From Heloderma charlesbogerti (lineage: Eukaryota > Chordata > Lepidosauria > Squamata > Helodermatidae): 64,000 bases of DNA. The number at the start of each line of letters is the position of its first letter. Within the stretch, counting starts at the first letter, position 1. Both the position numbers and the translations under genes were made by a program. The stretch covers positions 434,001 to 498,000 of the forward strand of contig JANEZZ010002353.1 in NCBI GenBank assembly GCA_026122225.1. The letters run 5' to 3'. Shown one piece after another: positions 1 to 10,853 of the stretch. The notes below the pieces were generated by a model, which worked only from the letters and a program-made list of their open reading frames with translations, searched no databases and was not told where the DNA came from.

Positions 1-20
1 GTCGTCCTCAGCGGCCGGAG
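1..20 (+). other. Putative 3' edge of a first exon (splice donor at 20/21)
   Basis: The sequence ggccggag|gtaagcgc matches the vertebrate donor consensus (MAG|GTRAGT) closely and lies inside the CpG island. The simplest reading is the end of a 5' exon, with the rest of the window as its first intron. Only 20 bases are visible, so frame and gene identity cannot be told. A chance GTAAGC in GC-rich DNA remains possible. Confidence 0.3.
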
Positions 21-60
21 GTAAGCGCGCCTGCACGCAAGGGGGCTGCGTCGAAACGAG

Positions 61-105
61 GTGTGTGTGTGTGTGGGTGTGTGGGTGGATTGCGGGGGGG
101 GGGGG
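61..105. repeat. (TG)n followed by a G homopolymer
   Basis: An imperfect TG/GGTG microsatellite runs directly into a G tract of about 12 bases. The reading frames here come from low-complexity sequence and are not genes. Confidence 0.85.
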
Positions 106-124
106 AGAAGAGTTCGAGCGAGAA

Positions 125-207
125 GGCTGCGATCCTGCGCACGGTTACTTGGGGGCAAGCCCCGTTGGATACAGCGGGGCGCGCTTCTGAGAAAACGTGC
201 ACGGCGG
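125..207. mobile_element. Squamate-type GCAATCCTAT MITE copy, strongly GC-shifted
   Basis: The order of motifs (tgcgatcctgcgcacgg, gttactt, caagccccgttgga, agcgggg, cttctgagaaaa) follows the palindromic MITE seen at 6355, 8753, 26565 and 61193, whose AT-rich versions read tgcaatcctatgcac, taagccccattga and cagtgggg. Nearly all differences are A/T to G/C. The position inside the CpG island may explain the shift. Confidence 0.5.
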
Positions 208-290
208 AGGGTGTCGCGGGGCTGCATGCCTGCTCACCTGAGAGGTAGAGCCCCGCTGGACTACAAAGGCCGGGGGTAGCCCGGATGCTC

Positions 291-384
291 TGGACTACGG
301 CGCCCGTCAGCTCCAGCCAGCGTGGCCAGTGGCTAGGAATTGTGGGAGTTGTAGTCCCCCAAACATCTGGAGGGTGCTGGCTTG
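291..384. mobile_element. hAT-like palindromic MITE, partial
   Basis: It contains tctggactac, ccagccagcgtggcc, aattgtgggagttgtagtcc and acatctggagggtgct. These are the signature pieces of the palindromic repeat that appears more completely at 9154-9310. One terminal arm is missing. Confidence 0.55.
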
Positions 385-385
385 C

Positions 386-1459
386 TTACCAATGAGGTAG
401 GCCTTTCAGCTGCTCCAGCAGGGCTCGTAACTGCCCAGTAGGGTTTGCTTCTGTGTAAATGTGCATAGATAAGGATGGGGTTGGGTATGTGTGACTGGAG
501 GGTGGCATGCTGCCCCTCGTCCCTGGGTATGTTTCCCAGAGTGGAGCTGTTGCACACAGAGGGGCTTTTTCGCCTGGTGAATATGTATCCTAGGATGGGA
601 CTGCCCACCTGCAATCTTGTTGTGCATGATTTCCTGGGAGGAAGCTCTATTGATTGCAGTAGAGCTTACTCCAGAACTAACATGCATGGGCATGTAGCTG
701 GGACACCATGCAGCCTGGATGTGGGTTTTAGGTTATGTGGCTGTAGGATGGCATGCATGTGCTGACCCCTCTGTTTCTCTTGTCTTAAGGGCATCCACAG
801 AGGTTCATGGTTGTTGGATGGGGCTTGGGGTAGGTCTCCTGTAGCAGTCTATGTCTGGTGTGTGGGATTAAATTGCTGCTTTTGTGGATATCAGCTCATT
901 TTGGTGACACTTATTTTTGACTCCTGAAACTCCAGACAAAGATCCAGCCCAGACCAAAGTATGGTTACTTTGGAGTTCTACAGAATAAAATAGGGCTTAG
1001 TTCTAAGTAGTGTGCATTGGATTATAGCTGTGCAATTCCATAATGTGCATGAGGCTTATTTCCACTTAAGCATGGATAAGATCTTTCAGCTTTATAATTA
1101 ATTCTGGAGTAAGTGCCATTCAAATGTGAGGGTCTTCTGAGTACATGCAGTTAGAATTTGGCTGCATGTACACTGGAGTGCCATGACACAAACATCTGTT
1201 ATCCACCAATTCCTTCATAAGGAGGTGTGAAGCAGAGAGTGGATGGGCACCTATGTTGTAATAATGTAACAATGAATTTCCTGCATCAGCAGACGGTTAG
1301 ACTAGATAACCTTTGAGTACCTCCCAAGTCTCTAACTAACCTTCCCATTTATACCTACATAAAACCAACCACTCCCCCCCCCCCCGTTTGTGTCTGTTTC
1401 ATTGGTACGTTTTGGCGTAGGGATACCTTTTCAGTGGGTTTCGCTGGATGTCAGAGTGC
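386..1459. other. No gene seen; mildly T/G-rich sequence with a half MITE
   Basis: Open frames on both strands in 386-780 are short and unlike any family I know. A half copy of the GCAATCCTAT MITE lies near 986-1030 (tagggcttagttctaagtag then ggattatagctg). A C homopolymer of about 12 bases lies near 1373-1385. No exon with matching splice sites was found. Confidence 0.5.
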
Positions 1460-1720
1460 CTTCTTAGATTGTGGAGACCAGGTAAGGTATATTTAAGATG
1501 TCTGTTCCGGAGCCCATTATGAATGTGATGAGGAAGCTGAGGATGTTTATATGGGTTTCTGTGGAGGTGTGAGTGTGGGTGGATTCCTGGGGATGGTGAG
1601 GGTGCAAGATTCTTCTGAATATAGATCTGTGGAGGTATGAATGTGGATGAAAGCTTTCCCTATGGGTTTCTGAAGATGTATCTCTCTGGATTGTGGAGAG
1701 AGAGATCACTGCTATGGGGG
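1460..1720. repeat. Degenerate G/T-rich minisatellite-like block
   Basis: Phrases recur at irregular spacing: tatgggtttctg (twice), tctgtggaggt (twice), gattgtggaga (twice) and gaatgtggatga-like pieces. This looks like an old, diverged tandem array. The minus-strand frame through it is low complexity and not a supported gene. Confidence 0.4.
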
Positions 1721-1839
1721 TGTCAGAGTTTTGTTGGGGTTTAATGAATGGTTCTATAGGCCCCAGGAGAGCTATCAGGCCCTAAAATAAGGGGCATTGC
1801 GTTAAAATTAAAAGGACATCCAGCCAGTAACCTGCTGTG

Positions 1840-1887
1840 GAAATCTTTCAGAGGTGCAGCTGGGAAATCTTTCAGAGGTGCAGCTGG
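1840..1887 (+). repeat. Perfect 24-bp tandem duplication
   Basis: Two identical adjacent 24-base units occupy 1840-1863 and 1864-1887, each containing atctttcagaggtgcagc. The absence of mismatches indicates a recent slippage or duplication event. Confidence 0.9.
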
Positions 1888-2015
1888 GAAAGTTTTTCTA
1901 GGGCAGGGCAGGCAAGGGCTGAATGATTGGGAAAGAAAGTGGATGTATTCTAGAGTGTGCATGTGCAGCCGTGTAGCATGCTCATGGTAATCTTGGCTTG
2001 TATGATGATAGGAAG

Positions 2016-2016
2016 C

Positions 2017-2063
<47 letters not shown>
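2016..2063. repeat. Compound (TG)n(AG)n microsatellite
   Basis: About seven TG units pass without interruption into about fourteen AG units. Frames reading as serine/leucine or arginine/glutamate repeats here are artefacts of the microsatellite. Confidence 0.95.
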
Positions 2064-2065
<2 letters not shown>

Positions 2066-4003
2066 GTGATCATAGGTGCTGCAATGCCTTTCTCTGCCTT
2101 TGCTGCTCATTGTGTTATAATTATGTGTGTAGAATGAAATGCTCTGAACCAGTTCCAGCTTGGAAACTATTATTCTCTTCATAGTCTTTGTTCTTTTGAA
2201 TCTGAAAATAAAACAGATCTTAGATTCCCAATATAATCTTCAGTGTAAATCAGTATGAATCGTTGAGCTTTTCCATTGCATTTCTTTTTGTTTTGTTTTG
2301 CAAAGTGTTTAACCTACACACCTCTGTTTACTCTAGGTTATGCCAACATTTCTTTTTGTTTTTAAACAAATTTGGATACTCCCAACATTCTTCCTTTGCT
2401 TTTTGTTTGAGGAGAGATGGTTAAAAATGCCTTGCACTTCACTTAGATTATAAAAAGTAGTTCATTGTCCGTTTTGTGCCTCTGAGCCACCCTTATGAGA
2501 GGAATAGATCTAATGACAATGATTATAGGATGAGGTACAATTATAATCTATGGGAAGGGACAGTTTGGGTTCAGTTCTACTGGTATCTCTTAAAACTGTT
2601 AGTGCATGTCTGTAGTTTTTTGGCCAGCAAGTACATTTTGCATTACTTTCAGTATAGATTTTTCTTTTCATGTTGTTTAAAGTAGTGTGTTCGATATTTT
2701 TGAAACAGACTTGGGTTCCTTTTTTATCCAAGGTATTTCTACCTGGATTGGATAGCCATAATTTGCAGAAGTCACTGTGCCATCATCAAGAGCTTGTGCA
2801 TTGTGAGAAACCTTAAAGGCGTTATGTGCAGTCTTTTCTGCATGGATCAAGTGGTTTTGATTTGTTATTTGATTTTGAACTAATTTTCATGGTCTTGTTT
2901 AGTTGCCCACTCCTAGTGTAAAACATGTTAAAATTTCTGTTTTGTGCTCCTTTTTCCAGCCCAATTGGTAATTGACAGGCTTGCTGGTAGATGTGGTATT
3001 TTGGAAATGTGTTGGAAACACCAATATATTAGATGAAATCAAAGCAACACGACAGTATCATCTGAGGTTAAGAACAGAGCTTACTCTCCTGTACTTCTCC
3101 TTTCTGTACTTTTCAGTGATGTACATATTATGCAGAAGTAAGTCAATATGATTGATTTTAGTAGGATTTCCAAAGAAATTTAGGATTGCAGCCTTATCAA
3201 TACACCACTTTGGTTAGAAACTCAACAGGTTTAATCTGAACCTAGAAATCTGATTTGTTCTGAATATAGTGGTTAACAATAGAATGTTATTGTTCTATAG
3301 AACATTTAAATAGAATGTTATTGTTCTCCCTCCATCATTAATTACAGTGGAAGTCAGGTCTATTTAAATGAGTTCTGTGTGGTTGCATATAGATTATCAC
3401 TTGAGGTTCAACCCATATAGTTTTTTTTATGCTGCTGAATAGTTATGATAGGGCTGCTTTTCTTTTGTAGACTGTGAACATTTTATTGGGAGTAGCAAAT
3501 AATATGTCTAAATTCTCATGAAAGAGAGCATGCAAGTATATTTTGAACTATACCTTTATTGCTGAAGTAGTAATTATACTTCATGATGTTATATTTGAGC
3601 ATATTGTAACCATCTGGAAGTAAGAATATCATTCAGTTTTGAAAATATTTTAACAATGTGAATACCTAAAACAATACGACATTCCAAACATACTTGAGTC
3701 TCTATTACTATTGGCAGTCATCTAACTGAAGCTCTTAATGTGTTGTAAATATATGTACACAGTGAATTGAAATATGACTGTTCTCAGGACAAAATAGTTC
3801 AGATGAATTTATATTTCAGTGCTTCAGCAAGCCAATTTTGATTGGAAGGCCCCTTATCAAAGTGTGTGTTTCCACAGATGTTTAATGTTTCATTCAAGCC
3901 TTGTGAGCTATACTGTAGTGTGAGCTTGCACCAGTTCTCTGTCTGTAGCATTTGTAGGCCCTGGGGGAACAGAGTTCTCACAGAAGCAGGAGCAATGTCA
4001 GTA
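2064..4003. other. AT-rich intron-like or intergenic DNA, no gene seen
   Basis: No coding signal, splice pair or full repeat was recognised. A half copy of the GCAATCCTAT MITE lies at about 3132-3194 (cagaagtaagtc ... taggattgcagcc). A short local repeat of tagaatgttattgttct occurs near 3281-3325. Confidence 0.5.
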
Positions 4004-4886
4004 TGTTGTCGTTCAGTCGTGTCCTACTCTTCGTGACCCCATGGACCACAGCACGCCAGGCCTTCCTGTCCTCCGCTCTCTCCCGGAGTGTGCTCAAGTC
4101 CATACTGATTGCATCAGTGATGCTATATAGCCGTCTTATCCTCTGCCGTCCCCTTCTCCTTTTGCCTTCAGTCTTTTCCAGCATCAGGGTCTTTTCCAGT
4201 GACTTTTCTCTTTGCATTAGGTGGCCAAAATATTTGAGCTTCAGCTTCAGTATCTGTCCTTCCAATGAGCACTCAGGGTTGATTTCCTTTAGGATTGACT
4301 GATTGGACCTCCTTGCAGTCCAGGGGATTCGTAAGAGTCTTCTCCAGCACCACAGTTCGAAAGCATCAATTCTTTGGTGCTCAGCCTTCCTTATAGTCCA
4401 GCTCTCACAGCCATAAGTTGCTACTGGGAAAACCATAGCTTTGATTATACGAACCTTTGTCGGCAAGGTGATGTCTCTGCTTCTTACTATGCTGTCTAGG
4501 TTTGCCATAGCTTTCCTCCCAAGGAGCAAGCGTCTTTTAATTTCATGGCTACAGTCACCGTCTGCGGTGATCTTGGAGCCCAAGAAAATAAAATCTGTCA
4601 CAGCTTCCATTTCTTCCCCTTCCATATGCCAGGAAGTGATGGGGCCAGATGCCATGATCTTAGTTTTTATAATGTTGAGTTTCAAACCAGCTTTTGCACT
4701 CTCCACTTTGACCCTCAACAAGAGGCTCTTTAGATCCTCTTCGCTTTCTGCCGTTACGGTGGTATCGTCTGCGTATCTGAGGTTGTTGATAATTCTCCCA
4801 GCAATCTTAATTCCGACCTGTGATTCATCCAAGCCAGCGTTTCTCATGATGTTCTCTGCATATAAATTAAATAAGCAGGGCGACAA
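3978..4886 (-). pseudogene. BovB ORF2 C-terminal remnant (reverse transcriptase end)
   Basis: This is an open frame of 302 residues, but it is a fragment. The endonuclease and the first half of the reverse transcriptase are absent, and the methionine at its start is internal to the family protein (MSPCLFNLYAE, normally preceded by KGVRQGCI). The RYADD metal-binding box is present. In family members this protein nicks target DNA and reverse transcribes its own RNA; this fragment could do neither. The last roughly ten residues read past the element end into flanking DNA. Confidence 0.9.
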
Positions 4887-5024
4887 TATACAGCCTTGTC
4901 ATACTCCTTTCCCAATTTGGAATCAATCGGTTGTTCCTTGTCTGGTTCTTACTGTTGCTTCTTGACCCTCGTACAGGTTTCTCAGGTGACAGGCAAGGTG
5001 GTCTGGTACTCCCATCTCTTTAAA
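4004..5024 (-). mobile_element. BovB (RTE) LINE, 5'-truncated copy
   Basis: This is the 3' third of a BovB LINE on the minus strand. The minus-strand frame 3978-4886 encodes the end of the reverse transcriptase domain, with the catalytic RYADD box near residue 38, followed by the family's conserved C-terminal motifs FLGSKITADGD, KRRLLLGRK, YGCESW and FELWCWRRLLR. The 3' end, at the low coordinate, carries the usual gacacgactgaacgac-type tail. Homology stops abruptly near 5024 at the rc of the segment before the tyrosine-rich loop, as expected from incomplete reverse transcription. A stop replaces arginine in GKGVRQGC (near 4900), so it is not functional. It is closest to the copies at 27203, 40114 and 56238. 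Confidence 0.93.
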
Positions 5025-7395
5025 TATGGGGCTCTAAAACCCTTTTGCAAATAAGGTGGGGGTTTGTTTGTTTTTGGTAATAAAGAGTTGATTTGCAGCT
5101 TTGAACTAATTATACTAATTTCACCTGTTATGTAAATAGAGATGGCTGGTGATGAGCCAGGACCCTATTTGAAAGGTATACTGCTGGTCTCCAGGACACT
5201 GAAGAACAACTTTAAAGTTTTGCTGAGGAGTGAGATTGATTAGGATAGAAACTGCTTGCAACATGGGATAAATTCTCCAGTTCATTGATTCATATAGGAG
5301 TTGGAAAATACTTTTTCTTTTTGCTGAAAGACTTCCCTGTAATATATGTATATAGTGATCAAACAACTGTTGCTGGGTCTGCGCTGGTGTGGTGGGAGTA
5401 AAAGGATGTCTCTCCCTTTGCTTATCAGAAATGAATACCTGTATTCAGCCTTTATTTTGGCACGGACATTTCCTTTGCTATTTCTTAAGTTTCCATTCTG
5501 CATGAGCCTGTGTGTAATTCTAGATGGTGTAGACTGTGTATTCTTGTATGAATATCTTTTGTTTCAGGAATTGACCTTTAAAGGTCAAGTGCAAAGTAAA
5601 CACAAATTATACCTTAACATCTAGTTAATAAATTGATGGGCAGGCTGCTTCTATAGTCCCTTCATACTGGCATCTCTAAAGGGAGGACTAATGCTGCATA
5701 AGGTAGCTGCAATCCTGTATATTCTCAGCAGCAAAGTAGAAAGCACAAGAACACTGTAAAAACAAACGACAATGTAACTTTACCAGCATACACTCTCGGC
5801 ATCCCTTGATTAGTGTGCAGTAGTGAAGAAGTTATGCACCAGTGACACCCCCCCCATTAACCATGCACAGGAGGCATGAATCAAATGTGGTAATGTCATG
5901 AATATACCATGGCATCATCCTATCTGGTCCACACCCTCTCTCATGAGTGATGCACAGATTTATTGAGAAGAGCCCTTGTCTTATCCGCCTTCCATGGCCC
6001 TGGGTGTAAGAGGGCAGCAATTAATGCCTGCAATCACAAACTCTCTAGATTTACTCTCAGGGCCAAACAATGCATTACATTATTGACACTTTTCAGAAGC
6101 TGTTGAAGCAGCAGTAGCTGCAAGCCCCCCCCCCCCCGCCATCTTACAGGAGATAGCATCATGTGCTGTTCAGTAAGAAAGAGCAAATTAATGGGAAGCA
6201 TGGAAACACCATGTCTCTAACCTTGGGACATGGCGAGGCAGCCTCCATAGAGCAGAATTATCTTTTTAGTGTCTTCCCAGAAACAGTCAATTTGGAAAAG
6301 TGAGAAGCCGTAGGATTAGAATCCAGGATTAATTTTAAATCAGGGCGACTTACAGTACAGTCCTGTACATGGCTACTCAGAAATATATCCCATTGAGTTC
6401 AGTGGGGCTCATTCCAAGGTAAATGTGCATAGGATTGTAGCCATAAATGACTAAGAAAAGACTGCTTTTAAATTATATATTCTATTTCCAAACTTAAGAG
6501 GAGAGTACCTGCCATTGTGTGACCAAAATGGCAGCACTTACGCACAAGAAAAAGATATTGGCAGACTTGGGAGAAGCCTGAGGTTTGCATCAGCACAAAA
6601 AATATTTAGGAAAAAACCTTAATGAAGGTGAACCCTGAAAACAGGCCCATAAGGACTAAGTGGCATGGAATATTGAGAGATGTCAGTTTTTTTCTTCTCC
6701 ATCTTGGGGGGTGGGGAATGGGATAAATTGCCTGTAAATGGAGAAGGTAGGAGGAAAGATAACAGGGGTAAGAGAGAACCTTTTCGTTGTCTGAATAGGT
6801 CATTTCCTGGTTCATACTGAGAAGCTATTTTACAATGCTCCCACGAACAGTAGTGAGAGTCAGTGTGCCTACCCCCACTCAAAAATAGCAGCAAAGAGAA
6901 GAGTTGTTGTGTTTTCTAATTCAGTTCTTATTTAGTGCAAAACATGTTTTTAACAACTCAAACATCTGCTAATGCAAATTCCAAAGCAAATGCAGTTAAT
7001 TCTCAATAGTGCAGATTGGAATGGCCTGTGACTGGGGGAGAGTGGTTTTATGACAGCTTTGCAATATAGTTCACACTGAATACTGCAGGTCAAGGTGTGT
7101 GTGATTTACAGCAATCCTGCAGCGTTGTCCAGCAGTATTAGAATCCCATTCCACAGTGGGTCTTGGGGTGAAGCTGAGAGCATACAACAGCCTTGCAATG
7201 TTTTTAATTACTTCTATCCCCATGTTGCAGAATGGGCTGAGGATGTAGTATACAACAACCCTGCAGTGTAGTTTACTGTAGTACCCCTAATGCAGGTTGG
7301 AGAGCTGTGGTAAGAGACAGAAGGTTACAGCAGCCCTGCAATGTAGTTGCCCTTGGATTGGGAGCAGAAAGCAATGTAATAAATTTATAAATTAG
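5025..7395. other. Unique AT-rich DNA, no gene seen
   Basis: No family-like frame was found. C homopolymers lie near 5847-5854 and 6126-6138. The only recognisable element is the MITE at 6355-6443. The 73-92-residue frames around 5282-5624 are on opposite strands of the same sequence, and neither has a recognisable motif. Confidence 0.5.
6355..6443. mobile_element. GCAATCCTAT palindromic MITE
   Basis: Arms acagtcctgtacatggctac and gtgcataggattgtagcc are near inverted copies. The centre reads cccattgagttcagtgggg, itself nearly palindromic. It is the same family as 8753-8852, 26565-26653 and 61193-61282. Confidence 0.7.
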
Positions 7396-7646
7396 TATTT
7401 ATTTATTTCTTATTTATTACATTTATATCCCGCCTTTTCTCCTCTTTAGGGAACCCAAGGACACATAAATAATCCTCCTCCTTTCCATTTTATCCTCACA
7501 ACAACCACCTTGTCAGATAGGTTGGGCTGAGAGTCTGTGACTGGCGCAAAGTCGCCCAGTGAGCTTCCATGGCTGAGTGGGGACTAGAACCTGGATCTCC
7601 TGATTCCCAGTCCAGCACTCCAGCCACTACACCACACTGGCTCTCA
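7396..7646 (-). mobile_element. CORE-SINE (MIR-like), minus strand
   Basis: Read on the minus strand it begins gagccagtgtggtgtagtgg, a tRNA-derived head, continues with a CORE-like block (cactgggcgactttgcgcca ... tctcagcccaacc), and ends ggatataaatgtaataaata. The CORE block resembles the central domain of MIR SINEs, and the tail resembles L2 LINE 3' ends, which supply such SINEs with reverse transcriptase. It is non-coding. The closest copy in the window is 17940-18216. Confidence 0.8.
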
Positions 7647-8369
7647 GTGTGTCTCTGTTTAATCAGGGGCTGAAGGCAAGCTCTGTACTAACTCTTGTTG
7701 GGTTCCAGCAATTACTCTGACATGTAGATAGAAATAACAAGTGTTTTATGGGGTAGGTAGGGAACAGGGAAGGTTTTCAATCACTTAGAGTGTGGCACAC
7801 ACTCAAGGAATGGATCCACAGTACAAATTTCCAAAAAGGATCTTCTTTGTCCTTGATTCCCCACCAGTACTCACAGATATGCTCCCAGGCTGTAGTCCTT
7901 TTTCTTCCTCTGTCGGTGTCTCTCCCGTCCTGAGCCTCCTTTCAGGCAACCCTCAGAAAGACACACGTCACAGCAGGAGCTGTTGGGAAATGTAGTTCTA
8001 AGAAATTTTAAGACTTCACAGACGCTTTACAGAAAGCACACTCTGGCTTCTGTCATCAGCCATAGAACCTAGGGCCACTGGGAGGCTGCACCCCCTGCAT
8101 CTGAGGAATAACATCAAGCCAAGGGGAAGACCAACCTGGCCCATCCATCAGCCAGAGAAAGCGTGGTTGTAGGGAGCTCGCTTTCTCCTCCTTGCCAGAA
8201 AAAACGCTCAGCTCCGACTGAAAGTTGTCCTGGGACTGCAGAAGTAAGGGGAAAGAAAGCTCTGGCCCCATCCATTGTCCTAAGGAACAACAGCTTAATT
8301 CAAGCAAGAACACCAGCAAAGGAAGATCAGTCTGGCTTGAAGTGTATTTCTCCACCTGGAGAAGAGCCT

Positions 8370-8525
8370 TTAGTGTGGAGGGTTCCCCTTCCTATGGAAC
8401 TCTCTGCCTTTGGATGTCAGGCAGGCTGCCAACATAGTGCTGTTTCTGGCACCTCCTGAAAACATCTTTATTTCAGGAGACCTTCCTTGATTGACTGCCC
8501 ATGGGTTAAATACAGACTTATAGCT
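8370..8525 (+). mobile_element. L2 LINE 3' fragment
   Basis: The + strand contains tggaactctctgcctttgga and gtcaggcaggctgccaacat, then ctcctgaaaacatctttatttc. These encode the end of the L2 ORF2 protein (W-NSLPL-VRQA ... LKT-LF). The copy inside the DIRS element at 35183 shows the same order. It is degenerate. Confidence 0.6.
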
Positions 8526-8715
8526 CATCACCTTGTTCTGGCCTTGAAAAAATGATCTCCCTCCTCTTTCTCCTCCACTCCCCTTCCCTTGTGTGTGTTG
8601 CATGGGAATCTACTAGGAAAGGATAGAACGCTTGCAGCTTGATCATGTTTTATGCCAGAAGAGAGGACTCTGAAGCAGAGTGGGCAGCTTATAAATTTGA
8701 AAAGACAATACTCTG

Positions 8716-8852
8716 AAATACTCAGTGGTCAGTGGGACTTGCTCTTTAAGATGTGTGCATAGGTTGCAATCTTAAGCATGCTTACTGCAGAATAAGTGCC
8801 TTTTGAGTTCAGTGGTGCTTTCTTTTGAGTAAATACACTTAGGATTGTGCTG
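8716..8852. mobile_element. GCAATCCTAT MITE, one and a half copies
   Basis: A right half (ctcagtggtcagtgggactt ... gcataggttgcaatc) is followed by a full copy (ttgcaatcttaagcatgctt ... ttgagttcagtggtgctt ... cacttaggattgtgc). This is a tandem or nested insertion of the family described at 6355. Confidence 0.65.
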
Positions 8853-9011
8853 TAGGAGTTACAGAGTTTGCTGCCTTAATTGCAGTAGGCTTTGGAGAAC
8901 TAAAAAAACTGTCTTGGTTCTTGAAAAGTTGTCAAATGCCAGTTTTCTTGCAAGTGTAATTAGTTGTAACTTGTAAAGCCGATAGGAAGTTGTGTGTTAA
9001 GAACTGGGGTA

Positions 9012-9067
9012 AAGAATGTATGAGCAGTAAGAAAGAACTTTAAGAATGTATGAGCAGTAAGAAAGAA
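9012..9067 (+). repeat. 26-bp tandem duplication with 4-bp spacer
   Basis: The unit aagaatgtatgagcagtaag plus aaagaa occurs identically at 9012-9037 and 9042-9067. The minus-strand frame here therefore shows a repeated FLTAHTF motif, which is not evidence of a gene. Confidence 0.9.
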
Positions 9068-9153
9068 AGGTCTACAAGTTCCAATAGCGCATGTAAGTTT
9101 AGCGATAAGAATTAAAGCCCATGAACTCCTCTTAGTCCTGGCATAGTTTAATG

Positions 9154-9310
9154 CAGCCATCTCCAGCGTGGTGCCCTCTAAATGTTTTGTACTGCAACTT
9201 CCATCAGCCCCATACACCATGGACAATTGTTAGGGATGATGGGAGTTCTAACCCAAATTGTTAGGGATCATGGGAATTGTAATCTAGAGGGCACCACATT
9301 GGGGAAGGCT
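9154..9310. mobile_element. hAT-like palindromic MITE
   Basis: The left arm agccatctccagcgtggtgc pairs with the inverse of accacattggggaaggct at the right. Inside are actgcaacttccatcagccc and gatgggagttctaaccc. This arrangement is common in non-autonomous hAT elements of sauropsids. No clear 8-bp duplication was seen. Confidence 0.65.
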
Positions 9311-9540
9311 GGTTTAATGGCTGAGAAGGTAAACCAGGGAATCTCCAGTTCAGATTGTACTACCTCCGTGAATGCTCTGGGTGTTAAATAATCATCAGCT
9401 TCAGCCCTGCATCTGCAATGTGGGGATTATACAGCTCTATCTTATGGAATGTGAGGTGCCTTGAACACACAGAGAACATTGTATAAATGTTAATTATCAA
9501 CCCAAGCATATAAACAGCTGTTTAGTATTAAAATTAAAGG

Positions 9541-9644
9541 TTTGTTCACACATTGGCATTTGACAGAGTTTCTCATAGTTTCAGAGCAACTACATCCCCC
9601 TCTCTACTTCATTAGCTGAAATGTGTAACATTCCTTGTTTTCAA
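9541..9644 (+). repeat. Left copy of a ~103-bp direct repeat
   Basis: This segment (tttgttcacacattg ... tagctgaaatgtgtaacat) recurs in the same orientation at 12499-12601 with about a dozen mismatches. Flanking sequence on both sides differs. The pair encloses Penelope-like sequence, so the two could be that element's terminal repeats; see the findings. Confidence 0.85.
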
Positions 9645-9902
9645 GTCCCAAGTAAGGGTCTTCTCAAGTACAATATCACTACAGCCAAACTCCCATAAAC
9701 ATGCACATAGAATTTACTCTGCGTATTTCAAAATACACACCAACATACATATCCATATACTGAGTAACAATGCAGAATTGAAAATATATATCAGTGTACC
9801 CTATGGATTACTGGTAGACTCCTGTCTCAACTATAAAAAGTCTTTTTCAAATCCATGTGTGATAAAATGTTAAATCTTTGGGAAAAGAATTGTTGCTGAA
9901 TT

Positions 9903-10853
9903 TTGAATGTGTTGTTGTCAAGTCCAAAGGGCTCAGTCCTGGGCCCAGTGCTCTTCAACATTTTTATTAATGACTTGGAGGTGGAGGGAATGCAGATCAA
10001 ATTTGCAGATGATACAAAATTGGGCGGGATAGCTAATGCTTTGGAAGACAGAAACACAATTCAAAGTGATCTGGATAGACTGGAGCGCTGGGCAGAAAAC
10101 AACAGAATGACATTTAATAGGGATAAATGCCAAGTTCTGCACCTAGGGAAAAGAAACCAAATGCACAGTTACAAGATGGGGGATACGTGGCTCAACCACA
10201 CTACAAGCGAGAAGGATCTTGGAATTGTTGTCGATCACAAGCTGAATATGAGCCAACAATGTGATGTGTTGGCAAAAAAGGCCAATGCTCTTTTGGGCTG
10301 CATTAATAGAAGCATAGCTTCCAAATCCTGGGAAGTACTAGTTCCCCTCTACTCAGCACTGGTTAGGCCTCATCTGGAGTACTGTGTCCAGTTCTGGGCA
10401 TCACACTTTAAGAAGAATGCAGACAAACTGGAGAGGGTTCAGAGGAGGGCAACAAAGATGATCAGGGGACTGGAAACAAAGCCCTATGAAGAGAGACTGA
10501 AAGAACTGGGCATGTTTAGCCTTGAGAAGAGAAGACTGAGGGGGAGATATAATAGCACTCTTCAAGTACTTGAAAGGTTGTCACAGAGAAGAAGGCCAGG
10601 ATCTCTTCTTGATCATCCCAGAGTGCAGGACACGGAATCATGGGCTCAAGTGACAGGAAGCCAGATTCCGGCTGAACATCAGGGAAAACTTCCTGACTGT
10701 AAGAGCAATACGACAATGGAACCAATTACCTGGGGAGGTGGTGGGCTCTCCCACACTGGAGGCCTTCAAGACGAGGCTGGACAGCCATTTGTCAGGGATG
10801 CTGTGACTTGGATTCCTGCATTGAGCAGGGGGTTGGACTCGATGGCCTTGTAG
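9903..10853 (+). pseudogene. CR1 ORF2 remnant (reverse transcriptase C-terminal half)
   Basis: This is an open frame of 316 residues. From about residue 9 to 235 it follows the CR1 reverse transcriptase: the GPVLFNIFINDL segment, FADD, the thumb, and ERVQRRATKMIRGLE. After about residue 215 the family reading frame shifts, and the C-terminal 100 residues are out of register (the family's W-RLP motif is read in another frame from 10700-10740). The endonuclease and N-terminal RT are missing. Its length is thus a coincidence of truncation plus frameshift, and it is not functional. Confidence 0.92.

Larger units (their letters stand above)
1..300. promoter_or_regulatory. CpG island, possible promoter or first-exon region
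   Basis: This stretch is visibly richer in G+C and in CpG dinucleotides than anything else in the window, with runs such as gcggccgg, gcgcgc and gtcgcgggg. Vertebrate DNA normally loses CpG by methylation, so a retained cluster at the window edge suggests an unmethylated promoter or first-exon region that continues to the left. No TATA box or start codon in a convincing context was identified. It contains a GC-shifted MITE (125-207) and borders another (291-384). Confidence 0.5.

Noticed and set aside
2016..2063. Frames with serine/leucine or arginine/glutamate repeats as low-complexity proteins
   Set aside because: They are translations of the (TG)n(AG)n microsatellite. The same applies to 53062-53144.
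4441..4965. 174-codon + frame, and its mirror at 41778-42302
   Set aside because: Both are the antisense of BovB RT sequence. The two resemble each other only because the underlying LINE copies do.
9012..9067. CRISPR-like array or protein repeat because of the repeated unit
   Set aside because: Only two copies with a 4-bp spacer. It is a simple local duplication in vertebrate DNA.
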